DNA from: a virus
Length of the DNA stretch: 37,892 nt
Reading direction: 5' to 3' (one strand)
Virus record (IMG/VR): IMGVR_UViG_3300032087_005329
Span: 1-37,892 of that record
Part shown: one piece after another, positions 8,101 to 20,700 of the stretch
How positions within the stretch are numbered: the first letter of the stretch is position 1
Layout of the letters: every line of letters starts with the position of its first letter
Made by a program: the position numbers and the translations under genes
Notes under the pieces: model-generated
Databases searched by the model: none
What the model was told of the DNA's origin: nothing
What the model saw: only the letters and a program-made list of their open reading frames with translations

Positions 8101-11100
8101 CAGAGAAATTTGGATTTGGTATGAAGAAACTACCATAAATTCTGGAACTGTAATCAACAATAAATTGTTTCTCTGTAACAACTGCTGTAGCACCGCTTGA
8201 TATACCCCGTATCACCATGCCGGACGCAGCATATCCACGGAAATCATTGTTTATATTTGACATGGACAATAAATCCAGATTCAAAAAGTCACTAGTGCTA
8301 GTGTATTCTGTTGGGAGAAGATTTGCTTGTGTCGCAACAGCTGCAGTACCCTCAATTTCATAATAATCCTCAATCGCTGTAGCAAGAACTGTTGTATATG
8401 GATTTGATATAATTATTTTGCTTGGATTATTAAATGGACCTTCTCTATGATTTGGAACTGCTAATCTAGATACAAGAAGTGGATGTATATTATTATTATT
8501 TTTACCTGGCACCCTTCCTACGATTCTTTCACCAACTTGGAAAGTTCCTGATGTCATCCTAATTTGTAAAAGTTTTGGAGTGCAGTACTTATCAATACCC
8601 TTTCCATCAAAGAATGGATAAACTCTGGTTTGTGGTTTTAATTGTGTTCCAACAAATGTAATATTACGAGATCTCATAATAGTAATGACATCTCTTTTAA
8701 TAATCTTATCACCTTGAGATTCATCATTAAATACTTCAGTTACAAGAGCTCGAGTTCCAGTTCTAGTTTCAACGCCAGTCCTAAACACCTCAGCGGTTCT
8801 ATCCATAAAGGTAGTTGTAGTCTGAGTTAATTGAGTATTAAGAGTATTTGAAACCGTAGCACTTACATTTCGTCCACTAACATTAACATCCACATTTGTA
8901 TTGAGATTATTATCAATATTAGAAACTCTAGTTTCATTTCTTGTTATCATAGTGAAATTAACTTCACTACCTGTCCAAGTAGTTTCTGGAGCACCCCATA
9001 TAATTGGGCCAAGACCAGTTTGTGGATCAGCACCAGTTAATTGAAGAGTATCTGTGTAATTTCCTTCAACAACAGTAACTTTAGCATCAAGTCTTACAGT
9101 ATCCACCCATGTATCTGAAGATGGATCAAGTTTTAATGTACCTATCCAGAATGCAACCAGATAAGGTGTTACACTTTCACTTCTTGTTCTAAATGGTTGT
9201 GATAAGAATAAAATTTCATCATAATTTAAAGTAACTGTATTATCTTCACTCTTTCTTATATTGACACCTTCTGCATTTTGATATCTCATATCAGCATCTG
9301 GATCCACATTTTCCACGGGTCCAGGTTCCAAATCAATAGAGTTAGTATAATGTCTAGGTCTTAACTCATTAAGATTAATATCAATACTATTCTTAATTGT
9401 GAAATTTTGTTCTTGATTGAGATTAGTTCCAAAGTTATCAACAAAGAAACCAGATTTGAATTGATCTAATCCATCTGCATCAGGAACAAACAGAGATTCT
9501 GTATTTTGCTCAAGAAGAGATAGTGAAGTGTAATACTCTAAACTTTCAATTCTACGTTCAAGGTTATGGATATCTTTCATCTGATATCGCTTATGCTCCA
9601 AAAATGAAATTGCAGCATCATTAACATTATAAAGATATGGTGGAAGAACAATTGTGGCTAATTCTAGTGCATCATCAACTGGTAATGGTTTTTGAGGAGC
9701 TTCGCTTGGATTTCCTCTCTGAACCTGAAGAGTACCTAGTTTTGAAAGATAAAGTCTGTCAATTCTTCCAAGATAGAAAGAAAATGACGTTAAAATAGAT
9801 TTATCAGATGCTAAAATATTAGCGGCAGAATTTCCACTTGCGTCAAACAATCTTCCATAAAATTCCAAAGGAGATCTTACATTTTCTTGCACTGCATAAT
9901 CATTTACTCTTGGACGAATATCGATCATATCAGTGTTTCTAATTCCATTAATATCACGAACTTCCGTAGTATAATCGAAAGAATTATAAGAATTTTTAAT
10001 GGTAATATCACCAGTATCGGAACCATCATAATATCCGTTAGCAAAATATATCTTTATTGATTTGCTTGGGGCATCAAAACCATCTTTTCTTTTTATAGAT
10101 CCATAATTATAATAAGAAACCTTTTGACCGGTATTGAATACATAATGATCTGATATGTTTTTACTAGTAATTTCTTGTCTTGATAAAAGAGCCTGATATT
10201 CAGTTTCTTGGAAAGTTAATACTTCCCCCTCTTCAAATTCAGATTCTGTAAGATAAACGCATGATATTTTGTCATCATCAATTCTTTCAACATATACAGC
10301 TATAGCTTCTGATCTCTCTCCAAAAATTCTTTCGCCAATATTTAAATCTGTCGTTTTTGTAGATGGTGTATTTAAAGCTGTTAAGGTTAATTTAGGTGCA
10401 GATGGACCATTAGAAAGATTTGTGGTTTCAAAAATACCTAAAATTGTTATAATATCTGGAGAATTTAATGATATTGTTTCATCTTGAACTCTTGTACCAT
10501 AAGGATAATTTCCATATGTCAATCCATCATTGAGAGTTGTTGCTCCAACACCAGAAGAAGCAAGTCTTGATTTATCAACAACAATACTATTTGCCCTATT
10601 TCTTAACTTAACTTTTGCTTTTGGGTTTGTTTTTCTTAAAGTAGCTACTAATGTTGCACTAGTATCATCTCCACCCAAATTTCTTATTTGTAAAGATTGA
10701 CCACCAGATGCAATTTCAAATCTATCTTCAGAAAGTTCCTCTGTTCGACCATCAGATCTAACTAATATATAATCTTCTTCATCAAATGGTAAAAATGTCT
10801 CATTGTCTTCTGAAAGAACTGGAGTAGATAATTTATTATCTGCAATATCAACCGTATATTTTTTTCTGATTGTTAATTGTGCATTTAATAAAGAAACGTC
10901 CGAAATATTTTGTTTCGGCATTGGAGTGAAGAGGCTTCTATCATTATTCTCATTAAGAGGCGATATCATGACCTGTGCACTGACATTCCAAACATAACCC
11001 TGACCCCCAAGTATTCTTCCAGTTCGGCCTATGGTATTTCCATATTCAATGGCACCTGGGATATCGGGAATAGCAGTTAATTGTATATGAGGTCCATACT

Positions 11101-13150
11101 TTTCAAAATCTGTGCCAGTAAAGGATCCTGTCATTGCTGTTCCATCAGCAAGATCTTTTACAACCTTTGTAACTCTATTATACCAAGTTCTGCCGCCTTC
11201 TACGTCACTAGGAGAATTTGTTCCAGATGTCGTATACTTGATAATATCATTAACTCTTACATTTTTAACCATAGAAAGGGAATCATCACCAACCATAGTG
11301 GTAATTCCTGCAGTTGGATAATACACTGCTTTTCTTATATTATCATCTGTTTCTGCACCAAAATCACCCCAATGTAATGATGATGATGTTATTGTGGCTA
11401 AACCAATATTAAATCCTCTTTTGGAAAGAATAATGTCACCAGAAAATGTCTTTGCAAATCCAACATCTCCCAGAGATGGTCCTGCATATATTGATTTTGC
11501 ATCTTGCAACTTACTAGCCGTTACTGCAACCGCAACTCTGCTACTTTCAACACCATTAAAAAGAAGAGGTTCATTAGGAGCAAATTCTCCTTTGGTTTCA
11601 TATAATCTCAAAGCAGTTGAGTCTGTGACCGCAGTTTGTGCAAATCCAGTAGCACCTGTATATTTGCCCTTAACAAAAGTAGGAATACTAATATCAGCAG
11701 GTTCATTTAATGTTACCTTTGTTGTCATCTGAACATCATATAACGTCAAGTCCCACTGATTTATATCACCATTTTCAAATGAATATGATCCAGACTCTAA
11801 TGCAAAATCATATACTCTAGCAACACCAATTTCATCCCCTGAAGGAACTGAATTTTCTCCAGGGTCTGTTCCTACTCTTTGATCTCTTAAACTTAAAATA
11901 TAAGTATTTCCAATTCCAATCTCAGCTAAACCTGTGACTTTATTTAATTTTATAGTAGAACCAGTATTATATTCGATAGATTGATTATTTAATGTTTTTG
12001 TGGTTCTTGGTTTAGCAATGTCTACAAAGTGATGTCCAATTAATTCTGTTTCCCTACCATGAATATATGCCTTTCCTGGAGAAACTTCATATGTTGCCAA
12101 GTCATCAGTTGGAACATTACCATTTGTGGTTAATTGGCCTGGTGAATAAAGACCACCGTTAAGAGAATTATTGAGAGTGTCTAATAAATCAATATCAAAT
12201 GCTTTTACAAAATAGTTTCCAGACTCTTCATATGTTCTTCTTGCAAATTCATCAGAAAGAACATCATATTCCGTATATTTAACTTTTTCAATTAAAGTAC
12301 CATCTCTAACTGAAGCTAGTTCAACAAAATCAGCATCATTAATATCGGAGAATGGTTTAAATGCTAAAGCAACAGATACTTTTAATCTATCTGCTCCTGG
12401 TGCAGCATAATTATTAAATCCCTTTGAATTGTCTGTTAAAGACTCATCCTCATCAGAATTTATAATTTCTTCAAAAACTCTAAAACCAATTCTTCCTGAT
12501 GGTTCATTATTATATTGTGATAGCACTAATCTTTCAGCTGGAACATTAACAAAAAATCCTCTTATAAAATAGACACCATCATTTATTTGAAAAGAAGATC
12601 CACTTGAATTTGAATTCAGTGAAATTAATGATCCAAAGGCTTGACCTGCAGGTATATAATTTGGATTTAAATCTGTTGTTATAACATCTCTACCTAATGC
12701 AATAAATTCTCCATCTAAGAACTTATTAGAAACTTTATCAGATACTGAAGATGATGCATAAGTGATGTATAGTGTATAATTACCTCGTTCAGATTGATCT
12801 GGGGTTAAATATTGCTCAACAATAGCAGTAACACCAGATGTTAATCCAATAATTCTCCTTCCTACCAATTGATCTATGTACAGATCTAAAGGAACTCCAT
12901 TGTGAGTTGAATTTATCTCTATACATGGATAAAACTGCACATACGATGTATTTCCAGGTATCACCTTGGCACCATCTTTGAACAAATGCCGTCCAAATCT
13001 ATCAATCTGACTTTGTAAACTAGATTGAAGAGATGTTAATTCTCTAGCCTGAACAGGATATCCCGGTTTAAACAGAACTTTTTGATAATTACTTCTTTCA
13101 TCAAAATCATCAAAATATGGAGATACGCTAAGATTAGTCTGCTGTGCCAT
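5189..13150 (-). CDS. Giant DUF4815-domain baseplate-associated protein (2,653 aa)
   Basis: The N-terminal ~90 residues (SPYFDDFDERSNYQKVLFKP, VQARELTSLQSSLQ, DRFGRHLFKDGAKVIPG) are the hallmark of DUF4815 proteins, large virion proteins of cyanophages and jumbo phages. A helical segment with IHNLERRIESLEYYTSLSLL sits near residue 1195. A second conserved region near 1817-1980 contains DPLAQTFSV and QLRPVVNGYPSSSVI. The end PPRVRDFRAICFA is also typical. Near 2058 and 2107 are GxGY motifs, and near 2244-2300 a module with VDDSSEF, RINDEIIEYTGV and GITRGE shared with gp7 and gp15. It follows gp8 by 5 nt and takes the place of T4 genes 9-11, so a baseplate-to-fibre connector or adhesin role is likely. 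That role is inference. Confidence 0.85.
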   Translation of the reverse strand: MAQQTNLSVSPYFDDFDERSNYQKVLFKPGYPVQARELTSLQSSLQSQIDRFGRHLFKDGAKVIPGNTSYVQFYPCIEINSTHNGVPLDLYIDQLVGRRIIGLTSGVTAIVEQYLTPDQSERGNYTLYITYASSSVSDKVSNKFLDGEFIALGRDVITTDLNPNYIPAGQAFGSLISLNSNSSGSSFQINDGVYFIRGFFVNVPAERLVLSQYNNEPSGRIGFRVFEEIINSDEDESLTDNSKGFNNYAAPGADRLKVSVALAFKPFSDINDADFVELASVRDGTLIEKVKYTEYDVLSDEFARRTYEESGNYFVKAFDIDLLDTLNNSLNGGLYSPGQLTTNGNVPTDDLATYEVSPGKAYIHGRETELIGHHFVDIAKPRTTKTLNNQSIEYNTGSTIKLNKVTGLAEIGIGNTYILSLRDQRVGTDPGENSVPSGDEIGVARVYDFALESGSYSFENGDINQWDLTLYDVQMTTKVTLNEPADISIPTFVKGKYTGATGFAQTAVTDSTALRLYETKGEFAPNEPLLFNGVESSRVAVAVTASKLQDAKSIYAGPSLGDVGFAKTFSGDIILSKRGFNIGLATITSSSLHWGDFGAETDDNIRKAVYYPTAGITTMVGDDSLSMVKNVRVNDIIKYTTSGTNSPSDVEGGRTWYNRVTKVVKDLADGTAMTGSFTGTDFEKYGPHIQLTAIPDIPGAIEYGNTIGRTGRILGGQGYVWNVSAQVMISPLNENNDRSLFTPMPKQNISDVSLLNAQLTIRKKYTVDIADNKLSTPVLSEDNETFLPFDEEDYILVRSDGRTEELSEDRFEIASGGQSLQIRNLGGDDTSATLVATLRKTNPKAKVKLRNRANSIVVDKSRLASSGVGATTLNDGLTYGNYPYGTRVQDETISLNSPDIITILGIFETTNLSNGPSAPKLTLTALNTPSTKTTDLNIGERIFGERSEAIAVYVERIDDDKISCVYLTESEFEEGEVLTFQETEYQALLSRQEITSKNISDHYVFNTGQKVSYYNYGSIKRKDGFDAPSKSIKIYFANGYYDGSDTGDITIKNSYNSFDYTTEVRDINGIRNTDMIDIRPRVNDYAVQENVRSPLEFYGRLFDASGNSAANILASDKSILTSFSFYLGRIDRLYLSKLGTLQVQRGNPSEAPQKPLPVDDALELATIVLPPYLYNVNDAAISFLEHKRYQMKDIHNLERRIESLEYYTSLSLLEQNTESLFVPDADGLDQFKSGFFVDNFGTNLNQEQNFTIKNSIDINLNELRPRHYTNSIDLEPGPVENVDPDADMRYQNAEGVNIRKSEDNTVTLNYDEILFLSQPFRTRSESVTPYLVAFWIGTLKLDPSSDTWVDTVRLDAKVTVVEGNYTDTLQLTGADPQTGLGPIIWGAPETTWTGSEVNFTMITRNETRVSNIDNNLNTNVDVNVSGRNVSATVSNTLNTQLTQTTTTFMDRTAEVFRTGVETRTGTRALVTEVFNDESQGDKIIKRDVITIMRSRNITFVGTQLKPQTRVYPFFDGKGIDKYCTPKLLQIRMTSGTFQVGERIVGRVPGKNNNNIHPLLVSRLAVPNHREGPFNNPSKIIISNPYTTVLATAIEDYYEIEGTAAVATQANLLPTEYTSTSDFLNLDLLSMSNINNDFRGYAASGMVIRGISSGATAVVTEKQFIVDYSSRIYGSFFIPNPNFSANLKFNTGKKQFVLADNPDNAQAPVDTSAATQFESTGSLETVQEEIISTRNARIEWIEMTDTQEVREFVGSQVDTFTLGSTTNIINDTATSIGSDAATLPPVPAPRPIVQNITNVTNIQSTIQQAWRNTGIGRNGDPLAQTFSVFEPTGVFATGCDIFFETVDQMNIPVIFQLRPVVNGYPSSSVILPHSEVSIDPEDITVSEDGSVPHRVVFPAPVYLAPEKDYAIILWSLSTKYRVFISRVEENDLVTDEYVSQQPSLGSLFKSQNAKTWEPSQWEDLTFNLYAARFQASGSIDFYNPPLNESNSQIPTLMKDSISVKSNRVVVGLGSTLVERDLGTGRLPMQLGNTIFQESAGESIIATGDLVGKAGIATGNLAVINAGIGYTPLDGVYYFSDVELTNVTGFGRNLLAEVEVSSGKIGVVTVTSTSGSGYQVGDVLGINTIGNASVGRNARLSVVSIASTDTLILDNVQGQFTTGVGKTMRYTDGTGITSSINENVEGDPGTVTLSRVDVVDDGLHIKVNHKNHGMHHEINTIQLSGVKSDINPTRLSSAYGIEDTSSIVVDDSSEFGTFENVSVGSTHPGYIRINDEIIEYTGVSGNTLTGITRGENIVPYEANELVEKYEFSGVSLRRINKSHNLSDVTISNPISLDSYHVKIDMSQDGDDRSVGNSTPSHLALKLSGTKTAGGQGITASQNMPFEIINPQVQNITVPGTLITGEVRTVTGTNIGNGSGQGTDIPFVDQGFEPVELNTLNYMDSTRVIASRVNELNSSSLSQLPGRRSFGLRVNMRTSNPFVSPVVDLERVNVVLTSNRIDAPVSDFITDNRVNSITEDPHSCSYITRESKLEQPATSIKVIFNAHINIHNDIRVFYAISDSDNFEPIFIPFPGYNNLDDFGNTIEIDKNDGRPDKFVPLSSPNSVLARDLSYREYTFTASNLPIFKSYRIKFVMTSTDQAHPPRVRDFRAICFA

Positions 13151-13155
13151 GAGAA

Positions 13156-14706
13156 TTAGAATTGCAAAATGACTTTAATGTCTTCTTTTTGATTTGAAGA
13201 TCTAGTTATGGACGGGCGATTATCAATGTATATTATATCTCCAGAATATTTTTTTACTTCTGGATTTGACAACCCATTCGTGAAACGCTGTCCAAGGAAG
13301 TATGTTTTACTATTTATTGAGGTTGAAAACCCGCTAAAACTTGTACTAATTGAAAGCGTAGTAGTGCCTCCTGTAATAGAAACACTACCACCAGATTCTG
13401 GAGATGAAGTAAATCTAGTTAAATTATATCCAAAAGGTGGTGTAGTTTGAGCAATTCCTGCAGTACTAAATCCAGATAAAGTTTTATCTTGCCAATACTT
13501 CAACACTCCAGTGGTTCTATCATAACTAACAACCTTGCCATATGCAGTTGCCCCAGTGCTTACAGTTTGATTAATTATAGAATCTGGGGTGTATGTAGCT
13601 GAACTATATCCAGCTCCAGTCAATCGCAACGCATAAACAGCACTTGCTTTATCTATAGATAACAACTGACTGGTTCCAAAAGAATTTGGATTTTTTACAA
13701 TTCCAATTCTTGATATTTCATTTCCTACTATAAAATCTGGGTTTTCTACATCATTTTCAATTCTAGAGTAAAGAAGAACATTTGTAGCTCCCAATTCTTT
13801 GTATATGTCTTTACCATGTCCTCCACTTGGAGGAATAATAACATCTAATATCGGTAAAGATTCTGCATCAGGAACTCCTCCTGCAGACAAATCAACATTA
13901 CCAAAAGTATAACCAGAACCTTGATTTGAAATAGTAACTGTTTCTATTTGTTGATCATTGTTAACTACTATAGTGCATTCAGCACCACTTCCATCCCCCC
14001 TTATAGGAACTCTAGTGTATGTCCTATTAGCAGTTCCTATTCCAACTCCTCTATTTTTAATGACAACAGTTTTTAAACTACCATCTACAGCATTGAGTCT
14101 AACTTCTGCGTGTTCATCATTTGTTTCCCAATTGGTTGGAACTGGCATATATTCTGTAGAATCAAATTTTATCAATTCATTTGGTTTTATGGTATACAGA
14201 TATTTCCAAATATACCCATCACCACTATTTCCAGCATTTCGTGGTTCCAAATCAACAAAAGTTGGCTCATCTAGAGAAGGATTTCCTTCTGGATTTTCTG
14301 GGGTAGTTCCATTTTGCAGACAAATATAAACTCTATTATCACTATTCACCACATAATAGTTTGAACCGTATAAAGAAGTTCCACTAGAGTTAATTGGAGG
14401 ATTAATTACACTATAATCATGTCGATAATAATCATATGTTGTGCCAGATGACCAAGTGTGTTTTTTAACAACCAATCTAACATCACTATCATTAATTTTT
14501 TTTAAAGCCACCATAGTATCCCAAGTATCCCATTCAGAAGTAAAGTTATCTGTGGGAGTTGGTGGATTATCATTCCAATCACTTTGTATATCTTGTGGGT
14601 TTGGTAAACCCACAAAAGTATAATATGAGTTAGTAGATGTTAAAATGCCAGATACAAAGTTTCTGGCATTCAATATTCTAATATTGTCCGATACAATTGC
14701 CGCCAT
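13156..14706 (-). CDS. 8: Baseplate wedge protein gp8
   Basis: gp8 is a dimeric wedge protein that sits with gp6, gp7 and gp10 in the T4 baseplate. The 516-aa product has the gp8-type N terminus (IRILNARNFVSG, TNSYYTFVGLPNPQDIQSDW, TWDTMVALKKI), a central NRVYICLQNG followed by acidic and Pro-rich residues, and GDGYIWKYLYTIKPNELIKF near 160-178, which parallels the GDGYVWEYLFEI of T4 gp8. T4 gp8 is 334 aa. The extra length comes from beta-rich inserts, including ISNQGSGYTFG near residue 257. Its order after gp6 and gp7 agrees with T4. It begins 20 nt after gp7 and ends 5 nt before the DUF4815 gene. Confidence 0.87.
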   Translation of the reverse strand: MAAIVSDNIRILNARNFVSGILTSTNSYYTFVGLPNPQDIQSDWNDNPPTPTDNFTSEWDTWDTMVALKKINDSDVRLVVKKHTWSSGTTYDYYRHDYSVINPPINSSGTSLYGSNYYVVNSDNRVYICLQNGTTPENPEGNPSLDEPTFVDLEPRNAGNSGDGYIWKYLYTIKPNELIKFDSTEYMPVPTNWETNDEHAEVRLNAVDGSLKTVVIKNRGVGIGTANRTYTRVPIRGDGSGAECTIVVNNDQQIETVTISNQGSGYTFGNVDLSAGGVPDAESLPILDVIIPPSGGHGKDIYKELGATNVLLYSRIENDVENPDFIVGNEISRIGIVKNPNSFGTSQLLSIDKASAVYALRLTGAGYSSATYTPDSIINQTVSTGATAYGKVVSYDRTTGVLKYWQDKTLSGFSTAGIAQTTPPFGYNLTRFTSSPESGGSVSITGGTTTLSISTSFSGFSTSINSKTYFLGQRFTNGLSNPEVKKYSGDIIYIDNRPSITRSSNQKEDIKVILQF

Positions 14707-14726
14707 TTTTTATCTTTTTAAGTTAT

Positions 14727-17700
14727 TTAGGACGTATAATTACGATGTTTTAATGGAGTATTTCTTCTGACAACAGGGCCAGTTCGAATACCCAAGACTC
14801 CATTATTTATCTGAGGATAGTAAGTAATCACACCAACTCTTTCAGAGAAAGTAAGTTTACCCCAACTAAACATTCCAAAGAAATCAGTTCCAATACCAGT
14901 AAGAGTTGAAGGATCAAATTGTGAAATTTCACCTTGGAAATTGTAATCTAAAATACTAACAGTAACTATACCAACAGCAGTTGTTCCATAGGAAACTGAA
15001 GTATAATCTTCTGTAGTTATTCCAGATACTCGATATATATTATCTATAAATGTTGTTCCAACGCCAACAATATTATCTTCATCATCCAATGATGTTATTC
15101 CACTTCCTACGTTGGAATTAGTAATTACAAAGTAATCACCTGGAGAAAGACTAGGCCAAGAGGAAGAAATTCCGGAAGTTCTAAGAGCAGAATCTGATGG
15201 TATATGCATACGGAATACAAATCCAGTAGAAACTCCAACATTTGTTGTTCCCAATCCAACAATGACACCAAAATCACCTTCATATGAAATAATTTGATTT
15301 GTTTCTTTTTCAAAAATTGGTGGGTCAATCAAAACTACAGGTGGAGAAGATCTCGTATAACCAATTCCAGGGTTTGTTATATCTATAGAGGAAACCGTTC
15401 CTCCAATACTGAGTGTTGCATTTGCAATAGAAACTGTTGTCGATCCACCACTTACAGAAATTGTGCTTGCAGCACCAATTGTGCTTGCAATACTTACTGA
15501 TGGGGTTGTTGTATATCCAACTCCACCATCACTAATAACAATTTCAGAAATAGTTCCTGCAATAGACACCCTAGCAGTTGCAGCAGCTGATACTTTTTCT
15601 CCATAATTAATAAGATTGACACTATTTTGGAATCCTAATGAATTGCTCTCATTTGATGGATTAAAGAATGGTCTAACATTATCAACATAAACAATAGTGC
15701 TTCCAATTCCTACAGAATGAATTAAATATGCTGTTGGATAAATACGAGGTTCATATTCTTCTCTATCCTTTCCATAGATAACTCCATTTATGATTTTATC
15801 TCTGGTTTGTTTGCATAATGTTATCGGTCTATAGTTCAAGGGATCTTCGAGTAGTCCTGGGCCATAGTATGTTGTTGTTTTTACTGAACTGGATGAAACA
15901 ATATTATTGACAGATCTTGGATCTTGATCTATGAAATCCGTTTGATCCAATAAAGAGTTTGATTCAATGTCTATTATATCTCCAGGTTGAATTTTATCAA
16001 CAACTTCTCTTCCCAATACGTCAGTACCACTTAAACCTTTGTAGAATATAATCTTAATGGTATCGCCCTGTTTTGGAGCTTCAATAAATGTAATTACACT
16101 TCCATTTACTAGGTATGAAGTGTATGGATTTTGAAGGATATCATTCACAAATACCAATAAACATTCCTCAACTTTAACAATAGATCCAAGATCAGACTGT
16201 ATAGATATTGCCCTTCCAGATACAGACAGTGGGAAAGTTTTTCTAATTCCATCAAAAAGTGATTCAAAATTATCTAACATTTCCAGTTCTCCCACATTCC
16301 ACGCAGAAAACTCATCAGTTTGAACTTCATCAATAGTTATTTGAAATTCACTGAATGAAGGTGTTATTGGCAATCCTGTAACTCCACCTATCGGGAGAGT
16401 TAAAATATGACCAATTCCATAACCATATCCCAAATTAGATATACTAAAGTCAATTACACTAGATCCTTGACCAACAACAATATCTACTTTGGCTTGAGTT
16501 CCTCCAGAACCAACTGAACTTTCACTATAAATTAGAGGAATGTTTCCATATGGAAGTGGTTCATCAAATATTACATATGGTGGAGTACTTACAGTATATC
16601 CGATACCACCATTTGTTATCCTAACAAAGGATGAAACTATACCAGTTCCAGGATAAATTGTCGTAAATCCAACATGAGTAATTGGAACATTTCCAACAGA
16701 ACTAGTGGCAACACCAACATTAACAATTCCAAATTCAGGATCGTTTATTTCAACACTAACAATAGTTCCTGATGGAATTTCATATGAAGAACCACTCCCA
16801 ACACCAACTTCAACAGAGGTAGATGCAACAGAAATAATTGTAGTATTTTCCAATATGAAAGTTCCTACACCAATTGTACAATTAGAATCAGTGCTCAATA
16901 ATTCTAAAATATTGAGCACACTATTTGTGTTTTCCAAGAAAATATTAGTTGAACCAATACCAATTGGGAATGATGTAGTTGTTTCTATTTCATATAAGGT
17001 ACTTCCTCTATATCCTGAACCACTATAACCGATAGTAATAGATTCAATAGTTCCAGCAACAGAAACTACCGATGTTCCTCCAGCAGCTACTAATGGTTGA
17101 TAACCAAATCCTTCTGATGAACCAACAGAAACAATAGTTCCATTTGATGGAAGATCGGAAGAATTTGGATCAGTGGACGTTGAGCTTGGAGTTCCATTAA
17201 ATGTAATTGAGGTTGTTCCGGAAGTTTCGCTTAAAGTGTAATTATTATCCAAACCAAAACCTTGGAAAATACCATTTATCAAAACGATAGCATTATTTGT
17301 CGATACGCCAACAACATCTGAAGTATTGGATGTTAAAGTATATGTGTTTTCTGATGTGGTAAAATTGTGAGAAATATCATCAAAAAGATAATTTTCAGAA
17401 TATGTTTCTGTGGAAGTTCCAACAACTCCAGATTTCATGAATACTCTTCCAGCAAAAGATGATGAGGTAGTGATACCTGTCCAATCTCTATCTGAAGGCG
17501 GATTAAAATCATATCCTATTGGAGTATTTCCAAAAGGAGCCTCAATGAAGTTGAGAGTGTTACCTACAATATTATAATTACCTCGTATTTTTGTGACCAA
17601 AGCACCTGTTTCATGACCAACAAATCCTGTTCCAGCCCATGCTCTAGCTACTGTAATAACATTTGTTGAACCAATGCCAACTCCAGTTATTTTCATAATT

Positions 17701-20700
17701 TCATCATCAATTTTTATGTAATCATTTGCGAAGAATGAAGTGACTCCAACCGTTGTTATCTTGTCTTCAGTCACAAGAACTTTAGAATCCAAAGCCGTCG
17801 TAACCGAAGTTGAAACAATAGGTGATTGAATATAGTTATCTAGAGAAATAAGAACTCTTTGATTTTGATTCTTTGCTGCAATTGAGTGAGAAGTTCCGAT
17901 ACCAACTGAAGTTAGCGTTAACGGAGAAGGAACTTTCTTCAATGCATCTTCAACTGTTGCTGCAAATTGAATTTCACTCTCACTAAGTTTAATGACATAA
18001 ACACTTGATGGTAACTTGTCTGTAGTAATTCCCCCTATCACTGTGGACTGAATTTGAATGTTATTTGTACCAAAACCTACAGATGGTCCATAAGTAACTT
18101 CTTCTCCAGTTACAAAGAAATGATATGGTACAGAAATTGAATTATTTTCAACATTGACAATATCAGTATCAGAACCATCAAAAACTCTTCTAAAAATAGG
18201 ATGTGTTCTATGTGTTAGAGGAAAATCTCTCTTAACATCATTTTCTGTTCCAGTATAAGTACCAAATCTACTATTTAAAGATGAGATGAGCAAATCAACT
18301 GATTCTGGATTACTTACATTTGTTTCAACCCTAAATGCATGGGTAAATGTTTTTATATGAACATTCGAATCTATGGGTGTTGCTATAATTTGAGTAGAAT
18401 CAAATTCATTAATATTTCCTCTCAGATTAACCAATTGGTTATCAGTTTCAATATTTCCAAATTCTGTTAGATATGTTTGATTGGAATCTCTTACAATAAC
18501 AAATTCTGACATTTGATATTTACTGTTATCAGTGTCAGCAACTTGAATAATACCATATGCAGCATCAAAAGTATTTGGAAAATCTACTACATTGTCTTCA
18601 GTACCACTTGTTATTTCTTTTGTTTTTGCAATCAATGCACCATTTGCCATTGCAAATGTAGCTCCAGCACCAGCTGCTTGATTGTTGTAAATTTCTGTAG
18701 ATAGACCTATTGTTAATGTTCCAACTTTGACTGTAGAAAGACCAACCTCTGGAGTGAAAGATATGATAATCGAACCATCATCTTCTCCACTATCGTCCAT
18801 ATAAGCCCAATATGTTCCCATTCCGACAGAGGAAAAATCATCCGTTACTGTATGGGAACTTAAATTACCAAACTCTAAAAGTCCAACTTCTGAACCATTA
18901 TGAATAACATTGAGTTCATTTAATTCTAATCTACCATCATCTCCCTCTAAACTAACGAGAATTTTTGCAGATCTAGTATTTGGAGTTGTAGTTCCAATTC
19001 CTGCCAAACGCACAATAGTGCCTGCAGATCCTCCAGAAACATAGGTTTCTGTAGAAGCAATACTTGCAACCGATCCAAGTTCATCAGGTGCAGTGCCACA
19101 AACACCGATTGTTAAAGTGCTACCTGCACTAACACTTGTCAGATCATCATCAAAATCATTGATGCTATATGAAAATATAGATAAATTATAATTATTATAA
19201 GAGAATTTTGTTGGATAAAATCTCAATGACCCATCATTACCATCAATAGCATAATCAAAATATCCAAGACCCAATACTGAATCTACTACACCATATTCAT
19301 TAATAAACCCAGAACCTTTATTAACATCAGAAAGAACAGTCAATATACTTACTTGTCTTTCTTGTGTATATGTTCTATCTTTTATATACGCAATAAACTT
19401 TTGACTTCTCGATTCATCTGCAGGAATTCTGAATACTTCAGTAAATCTTGTCGGTCTTGGATTACTATTAAAATCACCACTTATATCATCAATAACTACA
19501 ACTCTATTAGAAATAGATTCATCATAATCTGATATAATTTTTGAATTAAATATAATTTCATCAGAGAAAGCATAAGATTCACCATTACTATTCTCTGTTA
19601 CAACATAGTTTTCAAAGGCTAAATCGTAGTTTTTATAGCAACTCAAATCATAAACATTATCCAAGACAATACTTGCCTGCTTATCTGATATAACACCTGG
19701 TGTTAAAGATGTATCAGAAATTGATTCAACTTCCAAATCACTGAATTTTTTGTATCCAGCAGTATGATTTAAAGAATCAATAACATTTTGCCAATCTTGA
19801 ATTGGAACTGGAGATTTGACTGAATATGAAAAATATTGATAATAATCATTATCATGAATTCTTTGTTGATTATCGCTTAATTTTCCTTTATTTGATTGCC
19901 AACCATTATCAACAATCGAATAGTAATCGAGATTATATTTGCTCTCAAAGAATATTTTTTCTTTTACAACACCTTTAGATCCTGTCGCTTTAGAAACAAT
20001 TACATCATTTACTTCAAAATCATCAGAACCCTCAATCCAAATTAGTTTATTATCAAAATCAAATTCAAATACTGATCCTTCCAAATTTCTATCGTTTATA
20101 ACGATATCATTCTTTTTAAATTCTGTTTTTTCTATTTCAATGTTAAACTGTGGGAAATATTTTTCAGGAATAATTTTTGTTGCTGAAGTCAGTTTATTAT
20201 AATTTCCTGGATATTCTCCATCTTTCACGTAATCAAGCATACTGTACGTGACAATTCCAGCGGCCGCGGGTGTGGCTAAAGAAAACCTAGTAGGACCAGG
20301 TATAGAAAGTGAGTTATTCACTGAAGTACCTACTACTTCAAAAAGTGCATAATTATAATTTAATGAATTAAATCCAATTCCAGTAGATCCCACACCAACA
20401 TTAGATCCCTCAACTAAAATTTTATCACCAGTAGATATTCCAGATAAAATTCCGTCTGGATTATCTGATACAGGTTTAAGAACTAATTGAGTAGCACCAT
20501 ATCTATTGCTATTTGTTGGCAGAAAAAATCTCAAAGGAACTCTTTCGAACTCTGCAGTAACTAATTTTGTTACTGGATCAAATGTTAGGTTAGTTACGCC
20601 AATTCCATTTGAATTGCCTGTAGGAATTATCTTTGGAATAGAATCAGATAAATTGGTTGTGTTTTGTACAATTCTTACTGATGTTGAATCCAAATCATCA

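Noticed and set aside
11081-11732. Plus-strand open frames opposite the giant structural genes, for example 11394-11732, 13958-14329 and 16705-17028
   Set aside because: They lie antisense to long, clearly coding frames, have no ribosome sites, and their residues mirror the low-complexity composition of the real genes.
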